Source of the DNA: Chelonoidis abingdonii
Lineage: Eukaryota; Chordata; Testudines; Testudinidae
DNA length: 64,000 nucleotides
Assembly: GCF_003597395.2 (NCBI RefSeq)
Contig: NC_133782.1
Location: forward strand, 4,708,513 to 4,772,512
Direction: 5' to 3'
Both the position numbers and the translations under genes were made by a program. This document shows, one piece after another, positions 24,501 through 36,500 of this stretch. The first letter of the stretch is position 1, and each line of letters opens with the position of its first letter. Under the pieces are notes generated by a model, which was not told the origin of the DNA, did not search any database, and saw only the letters and a program-made list of their open reading frames with translations.

Positions 24501-27500
24501 AGATGACTGTGACATCAGCTCCTGAGTCAATTTTAAAGTCAATGGTTCTGTCGTGAATATTCAATTTCACTTTCCAGGCAGGCTCTGTGTCATCACAAGT
24601 GATAGATCTCAGAAACAATGCCTCTTGATTGTCTGTAATTTGAGTCAACTCCCTGACTGCTTTGGTGCAGCAAACAGCCACAAAATGTCCATATTTCGTG
24701 CATGTATTACTCCTTGCGTCTCTGGCTGGCCATGCATCATCTCCTGGGATATCACTTTTCCCACACCTTGTGCATATGGGCTGGAATTTGTCCCTCTTAG
24801 CCTGTGAGTTCTCTCACCTCCCTTCAGGAGTTGTATGATACTGACTTTTAACTCTCAAGTGTCTGTTCATAGCTTTTATGCTAGTTTCAGGGTTTTCGGG
24901 CTGCTCCTGCCTTTTGTTCTGTTGTTTCACTAATACTGACTGCTTTACTATCTGAATAGCTGCAGCTAAGTTTAAATCTCTCTTCAACTTTAGCTGCTGT
25001 GAAAGGTTTTTATCTGTTAACTCAATAACCAGTCTCTCTTTGATATTCTCATGTTTTGCATTCTCAAAATCACAGTTTTCAGCCAATGTATGCAGAGCTC
25101 TTATAAAACATTCAACATTTGCCCTTGGTTCTTGAATTTTCTGGTGAACACATGTCTATGAGGTACAAAGTCTGCATCAAATATAGGCAGAATCCTTTCA
25201 TGGACATCTTTGTGACTGTCTTCAGTAAAGCCAAAGGGTTTAAAAATATGCTCTGCTTGCTTCCCCATAGCATAAATTAAAGAAGATACCTGGGTATCTC
25301 CAGTTTCTTTGTGGAGTTTGTTTGCAGTTCGAAATCTTGCAAATCACTGCTTCCAGTCTGTCCACTGGAAAGGCTTATCAAAGCTGAAGTTCTCTGGGGG
25401 GCACTGAAGAGTGGCATATTGATGAGATCTTGCAATCTTTGTTGCTTTGTTCCTTCTGTCTCTGATCTTAGTTTACTCCTGATCCCATGTCATGTCCCTC
25501 TACTAGATACGGACTAGCTACAGAGCTTGCTTATGATGATCACACCTGGTATGTTTAAGATCTTTTAATGCTCTGCTAGGTACGGCTGAGGTTCATCTAA
25601 AGAAGGTATTTTACACACCATACCACCTAGTGGGTGAACGGTATAATAGTGTTTAGCAGGCCATTAGGGGAAAGCTGGGACAACTAGACAGACAGCCCCT
25701 AGAGTGGCTGAGAGTGATCCTTCCTTCCCCTAGCTACTCATCTCCCCTAAGAGAAACTCAGAGAAGGAATGAAACATAAGTGTCAACGTCAGGCATCCAA
25801 ACCGACTGTGTGCACGTAAGCTCTGTAACTGGTATGTCTGCCACCTGCACAAACACAGGCAGCTGCTGTCTGCATGCCAAGTTTTCAACGTGTGTTTATT
25901 TAAATGTGTGATATGAGATTTAAAAAAAAAAACTCACAAGAGACCAGACTCTGATCGCAGACGGCTGTAAATCTGGAGTTCCCTCCGCTGACTCAGATAG
26001 GGTGACTCTGCTTTTACGCCGGGGAAGTGTGGTCAGCATGTGGCCCACTGAGTTTGTATATTTGAATGTCTCCGCATTGGGATGAGCTGAGAGAGCCACT
26101 TATTTGCATGTGCAATCAGTGAAAAGCACTGCAGCTGTGTTTATTCTGCACCTCCTGCATGCCTCTCGCTGTCAAGACTGTCAGCGAAAGCAAGTACCGC
26201 CTGACGAAGAACTCTGAAATGCAGGCTCCAGCTAGAAAATGGTCGAGATGTTCATTCAGTTCCTAGTGGAAGAACTATGCACAAAGCGCAGCCGATAGTC
26301 CAGACACTGGTCCCACTGAAGTCAGTGGGAGTTTGGCTAGTGACTTCATGCATGAGGGGCAAGATTTGGGTCTATGTCATTTTCCATTGCTTATAGCGGG
26401 GATAGGCAACCTATGGCATGTGTGCCGAAGGCGGCATGCCAGTTGATTTTCAGTGGCACTCACACTGCCTGGGTCCTGGCCACTGGTTCGGGGGGGCTCT
26501 GCATTTTAATTTAATTCTAAATGAAGCTTCTTAAACATTTTAAAAACCTTATTTACTTTATATACAACAATAGTTTAGTTATATATTATACGACTTATAG
26601 AAAGAGACCTTCTAAAAATGTTAAAATGTATGACTGGCACGTGAAACCTTAAATCAGAGTGAATAAATGAAGACTCGGCACAGCACTTCTGAAAGGTTGT
26701 CGACCCTGGCTTACAGTGTCATTATTTGAAACCAGAGGGGCAGATTCTAGGCTGCTTTGGGGAAGTTTTTTTGATGCTTTCCCTGCACAAAGCTGCCCTA
26801 ATGCCATCTTTACTGGCATTGGACAATCTTTCCTATGCAGCATCATCACTGGAGCTGCTGTAGGGCTCCTATCCAGCCTCCCTCCCTGTGGGTAGTGCAG
26901 AGGAAAATGCCAAGAGAAAGGGGTTGTGGCAAGGACACCTACAGGGCTGGCTCTGGCTTTTTTGCCACCCCAAGCAAAAAAAACAACCAAACAAAAACCT
27001 GTGGGCGGCCGCGCAGGTGCAGGGGGACTCCCGCACTGCAGACTTGCGCCTGGGCAGCAGGGGGAGGGGCAAGAGGGGGGGCGAAGGAGAAGGGGGCGGC
27101 AGGGCTTCTGCCGCGCCGCCTGCAGAGAGGCTCCACGCCGCTCCGGTCAGTGGGGAAGGAAGGATGCGGGCTGCCCTGCTGGGCTTGCTACAGACCTGGC
27201 ACCAGCTGGGGCAGACAGAGGCGCAGCCTGCTCCCAGCAGGGCACTCCCCTCCTCTGTGCCTGCCAAAGCGGTGGAAAAAAAAAAAAAAAAAAAGAGGAT
27301 TTGAGGGAATGCTGCCCCTTAGAATCTGCCGCCCCAAGCATGAGCTTGCTCGGCTGGTGCCTGGAGTCGGCCCTGGACTCCTCACCCTGCTGCTGAATCG
27401 CCTGCTGCTAGGGGCCACGTGCAGCTGAGGTAACTCAGAGAAGCCTATTGGCTGCTCTAAATTGTCATGGGGAACTGGAACAGTGGAGACCAGCCCAGCA

Positions 27501-30500
27501 TCATGAGGGTGAAACAGCAGCATAATCTTCTCAGCCACCGTCTCCTGAGCTCTGCTAAGCACTCGTCAGCCTTGGCTTGAGATCTGTGCCTCAATGTTAC
27601 TAAGACCCCAAAGTCCACATTGAGAACTGAGTCTATCATGAATGGGAAGGTTAAAAAATAAGCTATTTCTGAGTGCTCCAAGCACTGAGACAAGTGTCAA
27701 AACATTTTCTTAACCTTTAGTCATTCCTCACTCAGGCAAATTGACTTTGGTCTCTGATTATTCTAGCTCCATTAACCAATCTGTTGCTTTGTTTTTCCTC
27801 CCTCACTCTTGGGAGGTTACCACCAAGTGACTCAGTTCTCAGCAGGCCAGGGAATCCTCACACCTCACCTGACGATAAATGCGTGACAGCCTCCCTTTTC
27901 ACACCAGCTCCTGGAGGCTTCTTTTTCAGCTCATCCATGCTGCTGGTCCCCTCCAATTTCTTGGCTCGATGGGCCTTTGCCTTGTCCTCTGCTTTTGCCA
28001 GGCCTGTATTAAACGACATAGCCTTAAAAATTTGCCATCATAAATCCTGGGACTTCATTAAACAGGCTGTGTTGTCAGACTGTGTGAAACTGCCTGGGAA
28101 TAGGAGAGCAGAGAGCAGGGCTAGCGTAAGAGTGAGTGCCAGGCACACGTGGGAACAGAAATCCCTTGGGAGACCAGGCTGCTGCCACCTCCGCTGCTGA
28201 GTGAGCTGCCGTGTTGCCAAGTCTGACTGCAAAGGCAAACAAATTTGCTCCTGGTGGAAAAGAGATTAACAGGCAGAGTTATATACACACCGAGCCAACG
28301 GCAATCGGTCCAGCTTCCCCGCTTAATCATGCCTTTGTGTCCTTTCTCCCACCTCACCTTTGCATCTTGATCCATGCTCGGAACAAGCAATTCCTTTCTT
28401 TTCATTCTGGTCCCTCAAGACACACTTCTTATGTGATTCTTTTTGGCCACAATCCACTGAGGAAAGGGGCCAGGATTGTGTCTTCCCCTACGTACTAAAT
28501 AGTGCCAGACAAGCAGCTGATGGACCAATAAATAAATAGCAACAACAACAGCTCCATCTGATGCCCCTCTGCTCTGCACATGCAAAACCTCACACTGTAC
28601 GGGCAGTTAACAGGCAGGTTACTCACCTGGGCGTGTGCAAGAAATGGAAGACACAGTTTTAAAGGCTACTTTTGAAAATCTGGCCAATAGGGGCAGATAT
28701 GGGTTGCAGCAAGATCTGTTTGCCCAGAATCACTTTTTGGTCCAACACCCACAGCCTGGAATTTTAGAACGCGAGTCCCAAGAGCCATGTGCATTTTAAG
28801 GCATCTGTTTCATGCTCTTTCTCCATATGCCCGCATGGGAGGAGTTACATGTGAAAACTGAGCATTTACAAGTGCAAATGCGTATTGGTGAGAACAGACG
28901 TCTGATTTGCTCAGGCAATGGCAGGAACCTTGTGTGCAAAAATGATGCAAAAATGTTCCGCGAACTCCAGGCCCCAACTGGCTGTTAAGGGCACTAGGGA
29001 TCCTGTAACCAGTTGCCGACATCTGAGATGGGGAAGGAGATGAGGATGCTGGAGCATACTCAGGGTGGAGCTGCAGGTAGAATATTAAATCAAAGGCAGT
29101 ATGATGCAGCCATACTTCTGGTGCTGCCCAGCCCTCCTTTTTTGGGTGGCAGGTCAGAGGAGATCATCTCAGTCATAAGCCATTCACAGGTGAAGTTTTA
29201 GGTCCCATCTTAGATACAGAGTCTAACCAATGCCTCTGTTGGAGGCTCTGCTAGGGGTGCCCTGGGTAATGAAGAGATCACAGACACCTGCCTTCACAGG
29301 AGCAGGTAGAAGGGGCTGTATTCTGGGAACATACAGGGGGAAGTGATAGGCTCTGGAATTGAAACAGGGCTACCCCATATGTTACCTTTCAATCCAAATG
29401 TCCCCGAGATGGACGGCTGCTCCCCGGTAAATTTCTTAGGAGTTTTCTGTTTCCTTCCTGACTCGAGAGAGAGAAAACAGAGATAAAAATTTGGTCAAAT
29501 AACTGCACTGCAAGTATGGATTTAAATACACATGGGGCAAAGGAACGTGGATGAACTCTCGATCAGGAGGTGAGCAGTAAGGGATCCAACCTCACTTTAC
29601 CCTCCCCCCTTCCAGGGGCTTTACTACCCTGAAATGAAGCAGCTATGGATGGGACCCTCAGCTAACACCTCCATATAGCACTAGAGGTGCTGTCCTTCCC
29701 AGAGCCCAGGGCAGCTGTAAGGTCTGCTATCTAACCCTTGGATCTGAGATGTTATTCCCTAACCTCATTAGGCAGATCTGACTGCTGAAGGCTGTTGAAC
29801 AACCTGGCATAGAGTGACTAATGGCTCCCCTATCCCCCTATGCGATTTCTGCACGTACGGTCTCCTTAGTGCTTTGGGAGCGGAACTCCACAGAGCCACT
29901 TTCCATCCCCAAGGCAGTCCCGACCCATGTCAGTCTCTCCCCTCCGACTGGCTGCTCTGTGTACATAGCTTCGATTTCTGGCTGCGGCTGTGCTGTGCAG
30001 TTTCACTGTGTCCTGCTCCCTGGGGGCCAGATGTACGAGTGTAAACGGAGAGCGAGGCCATTGCTTTCAGTGGAGTCAGCCTCCATCACGTTGCTGTGCC
30101 GGAGACTGGGAGTGACTCTACCCTTCGCCCTGGGACGCCACCTGCTCCAGCCTCCTGAACCAATGGAGCCCCAGGCTCTACTCTTACTGTGCTTCATCCT
30201 CTCTGGGTCCTCCTCCTGGAGGGAAGGCTGCGTGCCCCCTTGTTGTTTGGGATCCTTGCAGCTCGAAGACTTAGCTGTCGGGGTAGCTGCTGCTACTGCC
30301 TCCGCTGCCGTGATCTGAAACACTTTGTTCTTCCTGCCCTCCACCAGGCACTCTCCATTCTCAGGGAGCTCCTTGGCCACAGTCTTCTCCATCTTTGCCT
30401 GTTTGGGATGGATGGTGGGGGAATCTGAACTCTCAGCAGCTCTAGGGCAAAGCATAGAGGGCTCATTTAAAGCAGAGTCAAGAAACCAACGCTGTTGACA

Positions 30501-33500
30501 CCTCTTCCAACCCACCGGCCAATCGGGATTGCACCCCAGTAGCCAGTGGGAAGGGAATTGGGAGTTTTCCCCTTCTCTCTTCCCACCTTCCCCAAAACAC
30601 TGGCAAGCAGCTAAGCCACATGCCGGTACCTTTTCTTGCCACTGGCCTTGCCAACAGCTTTCTGCACTTTGTTTTCTGCTTTGCTAGCTGGTACTGGCCT
30701 ATCCAAGTGGTTCCAGAGCCTGTGCTTTTCCAGCTGAGTCTTGGATGTGAAGGCAGCTTCGCAGTAAGAGCAAGAGTAAGTCAGCTTCTCCGAGATTGCC
30801 CCCTGCAAGAGAGCAGAGAGGTGGGAGAGGGAAAGAACCAGCCCTTTCCCTGAAGGTGCAAGAACCTTCCTGCAAACTCACACTGCCAAGACTGGGAGGC
30901 AGAATAATCCCTTTCCACGAGCACCATCAGCAACACGCCACAGCAGGTGAGTTTTTCAAAAGCACCAGGGCCGTAGGTACCTGATCCCCATCGACTTTCA
31001 ATGGGAATTGGAGGGTTATGGTTATTTCTCTTTGGCGCCATTGGAAATTCCAGTCAGCATTTTAAACTGGAGCCAGGGAGTGCTTTGGTGAGCCACACAT
31101 GCCCCGGTGCATCAAAAGGGGAATCTGGTCCTTGGTGGGGATGAAAACAGAAAACCTTTTTTAAAATAAAAGCATAACAGAGATCCCAATACAATCAGCT
31201 GCCTAAACTGAAAGCGCAAATCCTGCATTTGCACATGCAAACAGGCACAGAGACGTGCAACTGCAAGGTTGCTAGAAAGTTGGCGTTTTGTGCACAATTC
31301 AGATGGCTACCTTCTGAGAACAGGGGGCAAGTTTATTTCAAGTTGCAGCTTTGAGCTGGAGGATGAATCCTGAAATGTGATTTCCTTTCCCATCCTCTTT
31401 TCACTCCCTCATTCCACGCAATCTGGGCTCCACATTCATTTAATTCTTAGGCAAAGCCCTGCTGAGGGGCCTTAGCTCCCAACTGGCTTTAGAATTCTGA
31501 CAGGGACCAGGCCATGTGGGGCTTGGATCATTTTTCAAGGGAAAAACCTGAAGTTCTCAGTCCTTCCCCAGGCAGTGGGAATCCAGGGGGCTAGGGGCAA
31601 GGGTGGGGTTGTCTACAGAAGAACTCTGTTGGGTTACAGGAAAGAGCTGTCCCTTGGCACCGAGAGACGTGTATAGACAAGGGAAGTGTCAGGGGATGAA
31701 GCATTAGTTTGGCCTGTCTGGATAGAAAGAGATGGAGTTTAATGGATGCAAGCATTAAAACTCTCCGTCTCCATTAAAGAGATTATGGGTGAAACCCTGG
31801 CTCTGTTGAAAGTACAGTAATGGCAAAACTCTCATTGACTCCAACAGGGCCTGGATTTCACCTCACGTATATACTGGGAAGTGTCAAGAAATGCAGTATT
31901 AGATCTGCCTCTTTATATGCAAAGGTCCCTCCTGGGAAATCTGAACCCTGTGCACTGCCTCCCCTGACTCCTCCACAGTACATTCAAACAGGGCACCAGC
32001 AGGTTCTGGCCTGGCCCCTATATTGGGGGAATCTATTGCCCACCTCCATGAGCAACAGAGGGCTGTAGCTCCCTGGCATGGGGTGGGAGAAGGCAGTGCA
32101 GGCTTTGGGGAACGCATGCCAGGGCTCCATGCCCCAGCACAGAGATGCATTGGGGGCGAAGGAGTGAATGCACATCACTGCAGATCCACCCACCATTCCT
32201 CACCATAGGCAGGCAGTGCAGCAGTCAAAGGGGTTTCTGTAGCCCTCAGGCTGGAGTACCAGCCACAGAGTGGCTTTCTTCCCTCGCACGTCCCCAGCAC
32301 GCAGTCCAGTCAGTTGGGCTAAGGGCTGGATACTGGCCTGGGCCCTCAATGAGCAGAGTTTCCTGTTGATTTGTATTTCGCTGGTACTAATGTTGCTTTG
32401 CCCATGATCACGCAAAATTCCTCCACAATCTGACCTGAAGGGAACACGACAGCTGGAGAGGCTAATACATTTGATAATCCCGTTTCAGGGAGTGGGTATT
32501 TCATACTTCAAAATGTTCTCTGCCCATCCCCTGAGCTACCCATGCCATGGCAGGTAAAGCAAATCTACCCCCTGTTCATTGCCCACGCCACCTCTTAATA
32601 AACTACAGAACAGCAGTAGAGACTGAAACAAACAGCAACCCAGTGCAATAGAAGTGGGGCAGAAAGTTGAGGGGAGATTGCTGATTATAGAAAGATTTCT
32701 GCAAACACATCACAGCTCAGTTTTTGCTGCCTTCGAATCTCGACAAATTCACCTGTTTGGAGCCTGCCCAGAAACTCTGCACAATCCCAATTGCTTAGAT
32801 AGAAATGGGGGGAAAAAATTCTGTCTGTGTGCGTGGGGGTGGGCGTTGACTCAATGAAAAAAAAGACAACCTGTTTCGGGTTTTGAGCTGCACAGGGCAG
32901 GGATTGTGCCTCCCTCTGTAAAGTCCCTGGAGCAAACTGGGCGCTACTGCCACATAAATAAATCAGTCTTTAACAATAACCCCCACCCACCATCTACAAA
33001 GAACCACCTTCAAGACCACATATCACACAGGTGCTGCCCACATTCGTATGTCTACCTTGTTGCGGGGACATGGTTACATCTCACACACTGCTCCAAAAGT
33101 ACATTCACCTTGCCCTCCACCACTCTCCCTCCTTGGGAATCCTTAGGGAAAGTGGTTTTCTTTTTAGAGGGGAGGTCACATAATCTAGGAGAGCAATTTC
33201 CTTTTGCGGGCTGGTAGCTCAGCCTGGATTTCTGCACCATGCGCACAGATAGGCATGTACCTGCACACGCACGCAGAGATACTTGCACAAAAGACAACCG
33301 CCAACAAAATTAGCATCTTCCTGGATAGAGAAGAGCCTAATTAAATGAAGTTTTTGTTCCCTTTTTAAACAGCTGAGTCATTCAAACTAACCACAACCAT
33401 ATTTCTCCCCCAATAGTTCAAACAGTGGCTCCGCTGGGGAGGTTTTGGATTTTTTAATGTTTTAAAAGGTCCAGCTCATTTCAATTGTCATGCTCCTGAC

Positions 33501-36500
33501 ATTCATTGCCAGCCTTGAGTGCAGGGGACTGGCCTAGATGACCTGTTGAGGTCCCTTCCAGTCCTGCACTTCTATGATTGACATGAAGCAACCCAGGCAT
33601 TTTGTGACCTTTCCATAGATTTTCAAGGAATATTCAAGACGTCAATACTCTGAGAAACAAGAGAGCTTTGTCTGCACTAGGAAAAGTGGTGGAGTGTAGG
33701 TCAGCCTTAGCTAACACATGCTAACTACGCCTCACCTGAATGTGAGCTTTCTCCTAGGGTACATGCAAGGTCAGGGGCACTGGAACAATTTGTATAGTGG
33801 GGGTGCCGAGAACCATTGAACCAAACTGCAAACTCTACATATAATAGAAATCACTTCAAGGTGGGGGTGCAACAGCCCCCCCAGCCCCCCTCGTCCCAGC
33901 ACCTATGTGTGTGATTTAACAGGTCAGTGGTAGCCCTGATTAGGTTTTAGCTCAAGCAGGTAAATCAGTCTAATGGTGTTACCTTGCACATACACTAGGA
34001 AAAAGGTTAAGTTCCGATCAGACTTAACTGCATAGGCCCCCCAGGTTCCCCGGGTGCGTACTCACATTGCTAGCTCATGGTGTAACCCGCCTCGCTGCAC
34101 CCTCACTGATACTCTTAGCAAGCTAGCCAGAGCACTGCTAGAGCCCGGGTCGCAAGGCTATGTCTACCCAGCATTTGGGAGCGAGCGGGTGCGGGGGGTG
34201 GACACACATGGCTTAGCGGGGCTTGCATTTGCACTCTAACAATAGCTGTGCAGACAGCACTTTGAATTGGCAGCTCAGGCTAGAGTCCAGGCTCTGAAGC
34301 CCACCCTCGTCCCTACCTTCAGAGCCCGTGCTCCTGCCCAAGCCACAACTTCAAGTGCCGTCGCGCTAGCATGAGCCCCACTAAACCAAGTCTGTCGACC
34401 CGAGCTGGAAGGCTCATTCCAAACTGCTGTGTAGACACAGCCTAATGGAGAAGACTCCGTGTTCTTCTTGAAATCTGCCCAATAATCCAAGCCAGCCGGT
34501 TACACAGCTTTGGTGGGCATGAAACCACCGGCATGCAACAGGCTGGTGCTCACTAACACCACACCACCAAATGGAAAGCAACCTGGAGAAACCCATTCCC
34601 ATAGCTGACAGAGCATGTGATGAATGAGGGGAAGAGGTGCAGTAGGTACTATTCAGCTTTCCCTTCCAGCCAGAGGTCAGATGTCAGGATGGCACTACCC
34701 AAGGGCAGATGGTTCAAGGAGGGATGGGGATAAAATATTGACTCAGTATGACAGTGCCTGAGAAAACTTGAAAGACCTAGGCAGCTTAGCCCTATTGCTG
34801 AGAAATTGTCCAGACTTGGGTGTTGTGCTGGAAGCGACAGGGAACACTGAAAATTATACACACAAGAACTGATCATCAAAATGAAACACAAACCTCCATC
34901 TTCCTTACCCCTTGGCAGCGCTGATAATGGTACTTCAGGCCGTAAATACTGGGGAACTCCAGCCAGCAGCCTGAATTGGGGCACTTCACCCGGGAATGGG
35001 CCTTGAACTCATCTTTCCACTGGTTCATCAGGGGCAGCTGAGAAAGGGAGACATGGTGGCATACCGCTGAATAAACACCTTCCAGCATCCCATGAACACA
35101 ACACATGCTGAGGCAAACATTTCAGAAGAGCTGGGGTTGAGTGTGCAGGCCCAGCGTGTACTCAAAAGGTGCCCCTGCAAAATGAACTACTTGTACCTGA
35201 CACCACCTGCTCTCCACCCTCAGTCAGGTAGATGCACTCAGGTTCGCTTCAACTGGGGATGCAATCATGCACTCATACACTGCACCTGTTGCAGAAGGGA
35301 AGCAGCCCATCTCTCACTGTGTTTCCCAGGTGACTAAAGTACATTCCAGCCCAGCGCAGTAAATCTCACCAAAAGCCACCTCAGTGATTTAACCACCCCA
35401 CATTTCATCTAGTCAGCAAATCAAGCCGCACCCTAGTCTAATGACAACCTGCTCCGTATCTTGTCCACGCTACAGGGCTGAAATGAAATTGTACAGCTCC
35501 CCAGGGAACAACTCACACCTTACTATGCGCCACCCGATAATTAAACCAGCTCTGACACCCCCATGATGAATACGCCAGATCTCTAACCAGCCTAAGGAAA
35601 GCACCGTCTCTACATGCAAAAGCCTATTCAGGTGACTCACGATGCTGAGTGTCCAACTGGAGACACCATGAAGAGGCCCAGTTCTCAGAAAGTGCCAAGC
35701 AACTACACAGGTGTCTCAAGCGTGGCACCCAACCTGCCAGTCACTCGCTGGAACCCGGATCGCATCTATTTTTCACGTTATGCCAATGATTTATTCCAAT
35801 CCCACACATCAAACACTCTTGCCTTTGGCCACCCTACTGAAGAAATCACACTCTGGATCATGCCAGTTGTTAAGCCGTACTTAATATATAATCCCCATAA
35901 ATAAACCATAGCTCACATCACCCTGTCACCCATGTCACTCCTGTAAGCACATCACACTTGGCATCCAATTGTTCAAAGGGAACGCACCCAGCTGTGCAGA
36001 CAGATGTGTGCGCAAACACAGCTTCATTAGCACATGCGACAACAGGGCCAGCCTGAACAAAAACGCTTGCAAAGGGGCAGCTAGATGGCTGATCTGTGAC
36101 AACAAAACAGTTGCACCATCTGGTTTTTAAATCAGGATCCCTGAGTCCTGCTCCTGAGAGGTGCTGAGTCCAGTGGGCACCCAGCACCTTGCAGGTGAGT
36201 CCCACATTGCACCACCCATGATGCAGAGCTTTAGTGATGTCTCCCCTAGCTCGAAGGGCTGCCGTAAGGACTCAGACTGGTGCCTGAGCCGCTAACCCAG
36301 GCTGCAAGGCAGCCTCATGCTGGAAGGGAGGGTTGCTTTGAATTAGGCTGGTTGTTGTCGCTCCCCTTCTCCTTGGCAGATGCACACACAGACTCTGTAA
36401 CAGCATCTCCCCCAGATTCCTTCACAGTGGGTGGAATTAAACCGGCCGATCAGGAACACCACCTGGGCACCTGGTGCTGGCCCTGCCGCACCTCAGACCC

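Larger units (their letters stand above)
23033..25663 (-). mobile_element. Internally deleted Ty3/Gypsy-type LTR retrotransposon
   Basis: The element lies in intron 8, in the same orientation as the gene. Two similar direct repeats of about 170 bp flank it, both starting TGTC and ending CA on the plus strand. On the minus strand the order is 5' LTR, gag-like, aspartic protease, integrase, polypurine tract, 3' LTR. The order protease before integrase and the SPHYPQANG integrase motif fit Ty3/Gypsy. Only about 460 bp separate protease from integrase, too little for reverse transcriptase and RNase H, so these were lost. Flanks show no clear target duplication. Confidence 0.85.
22269..27868 (-). 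other. ZNF512B: ZNF512B intron 8
   Basis: It holds the Gypsy-type LTR element, a family A MITE (26397) and a family B MITE (26942). CATGCA-rich repeat lies near 22440-22640. Confidence 0.85.
30803..34908 (-). other. ZNF512B: ZNF512B intron 4
   Basis: It contains CATGCA-rich repeat (31190-31300), a CR1 tail (33527), family C repeat (33774) and a Harbinger-like MITE (34156). Nothing else could be assigned. Confidence 0.85.

Noticed and set aside
26835..27430. Several open frames of 120-200 codons on both strands
   Set aside because: They lie in the GC-rich family B MITE, overlap in all frames, contain poly-Lys/poly-Phe from an A tract, and show no domain.
29821..30318. 165-codon plus-strand frame
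   Set aside because: It is largely antisense to exon 6 of ZNF512B, with the remainder in intron 6.
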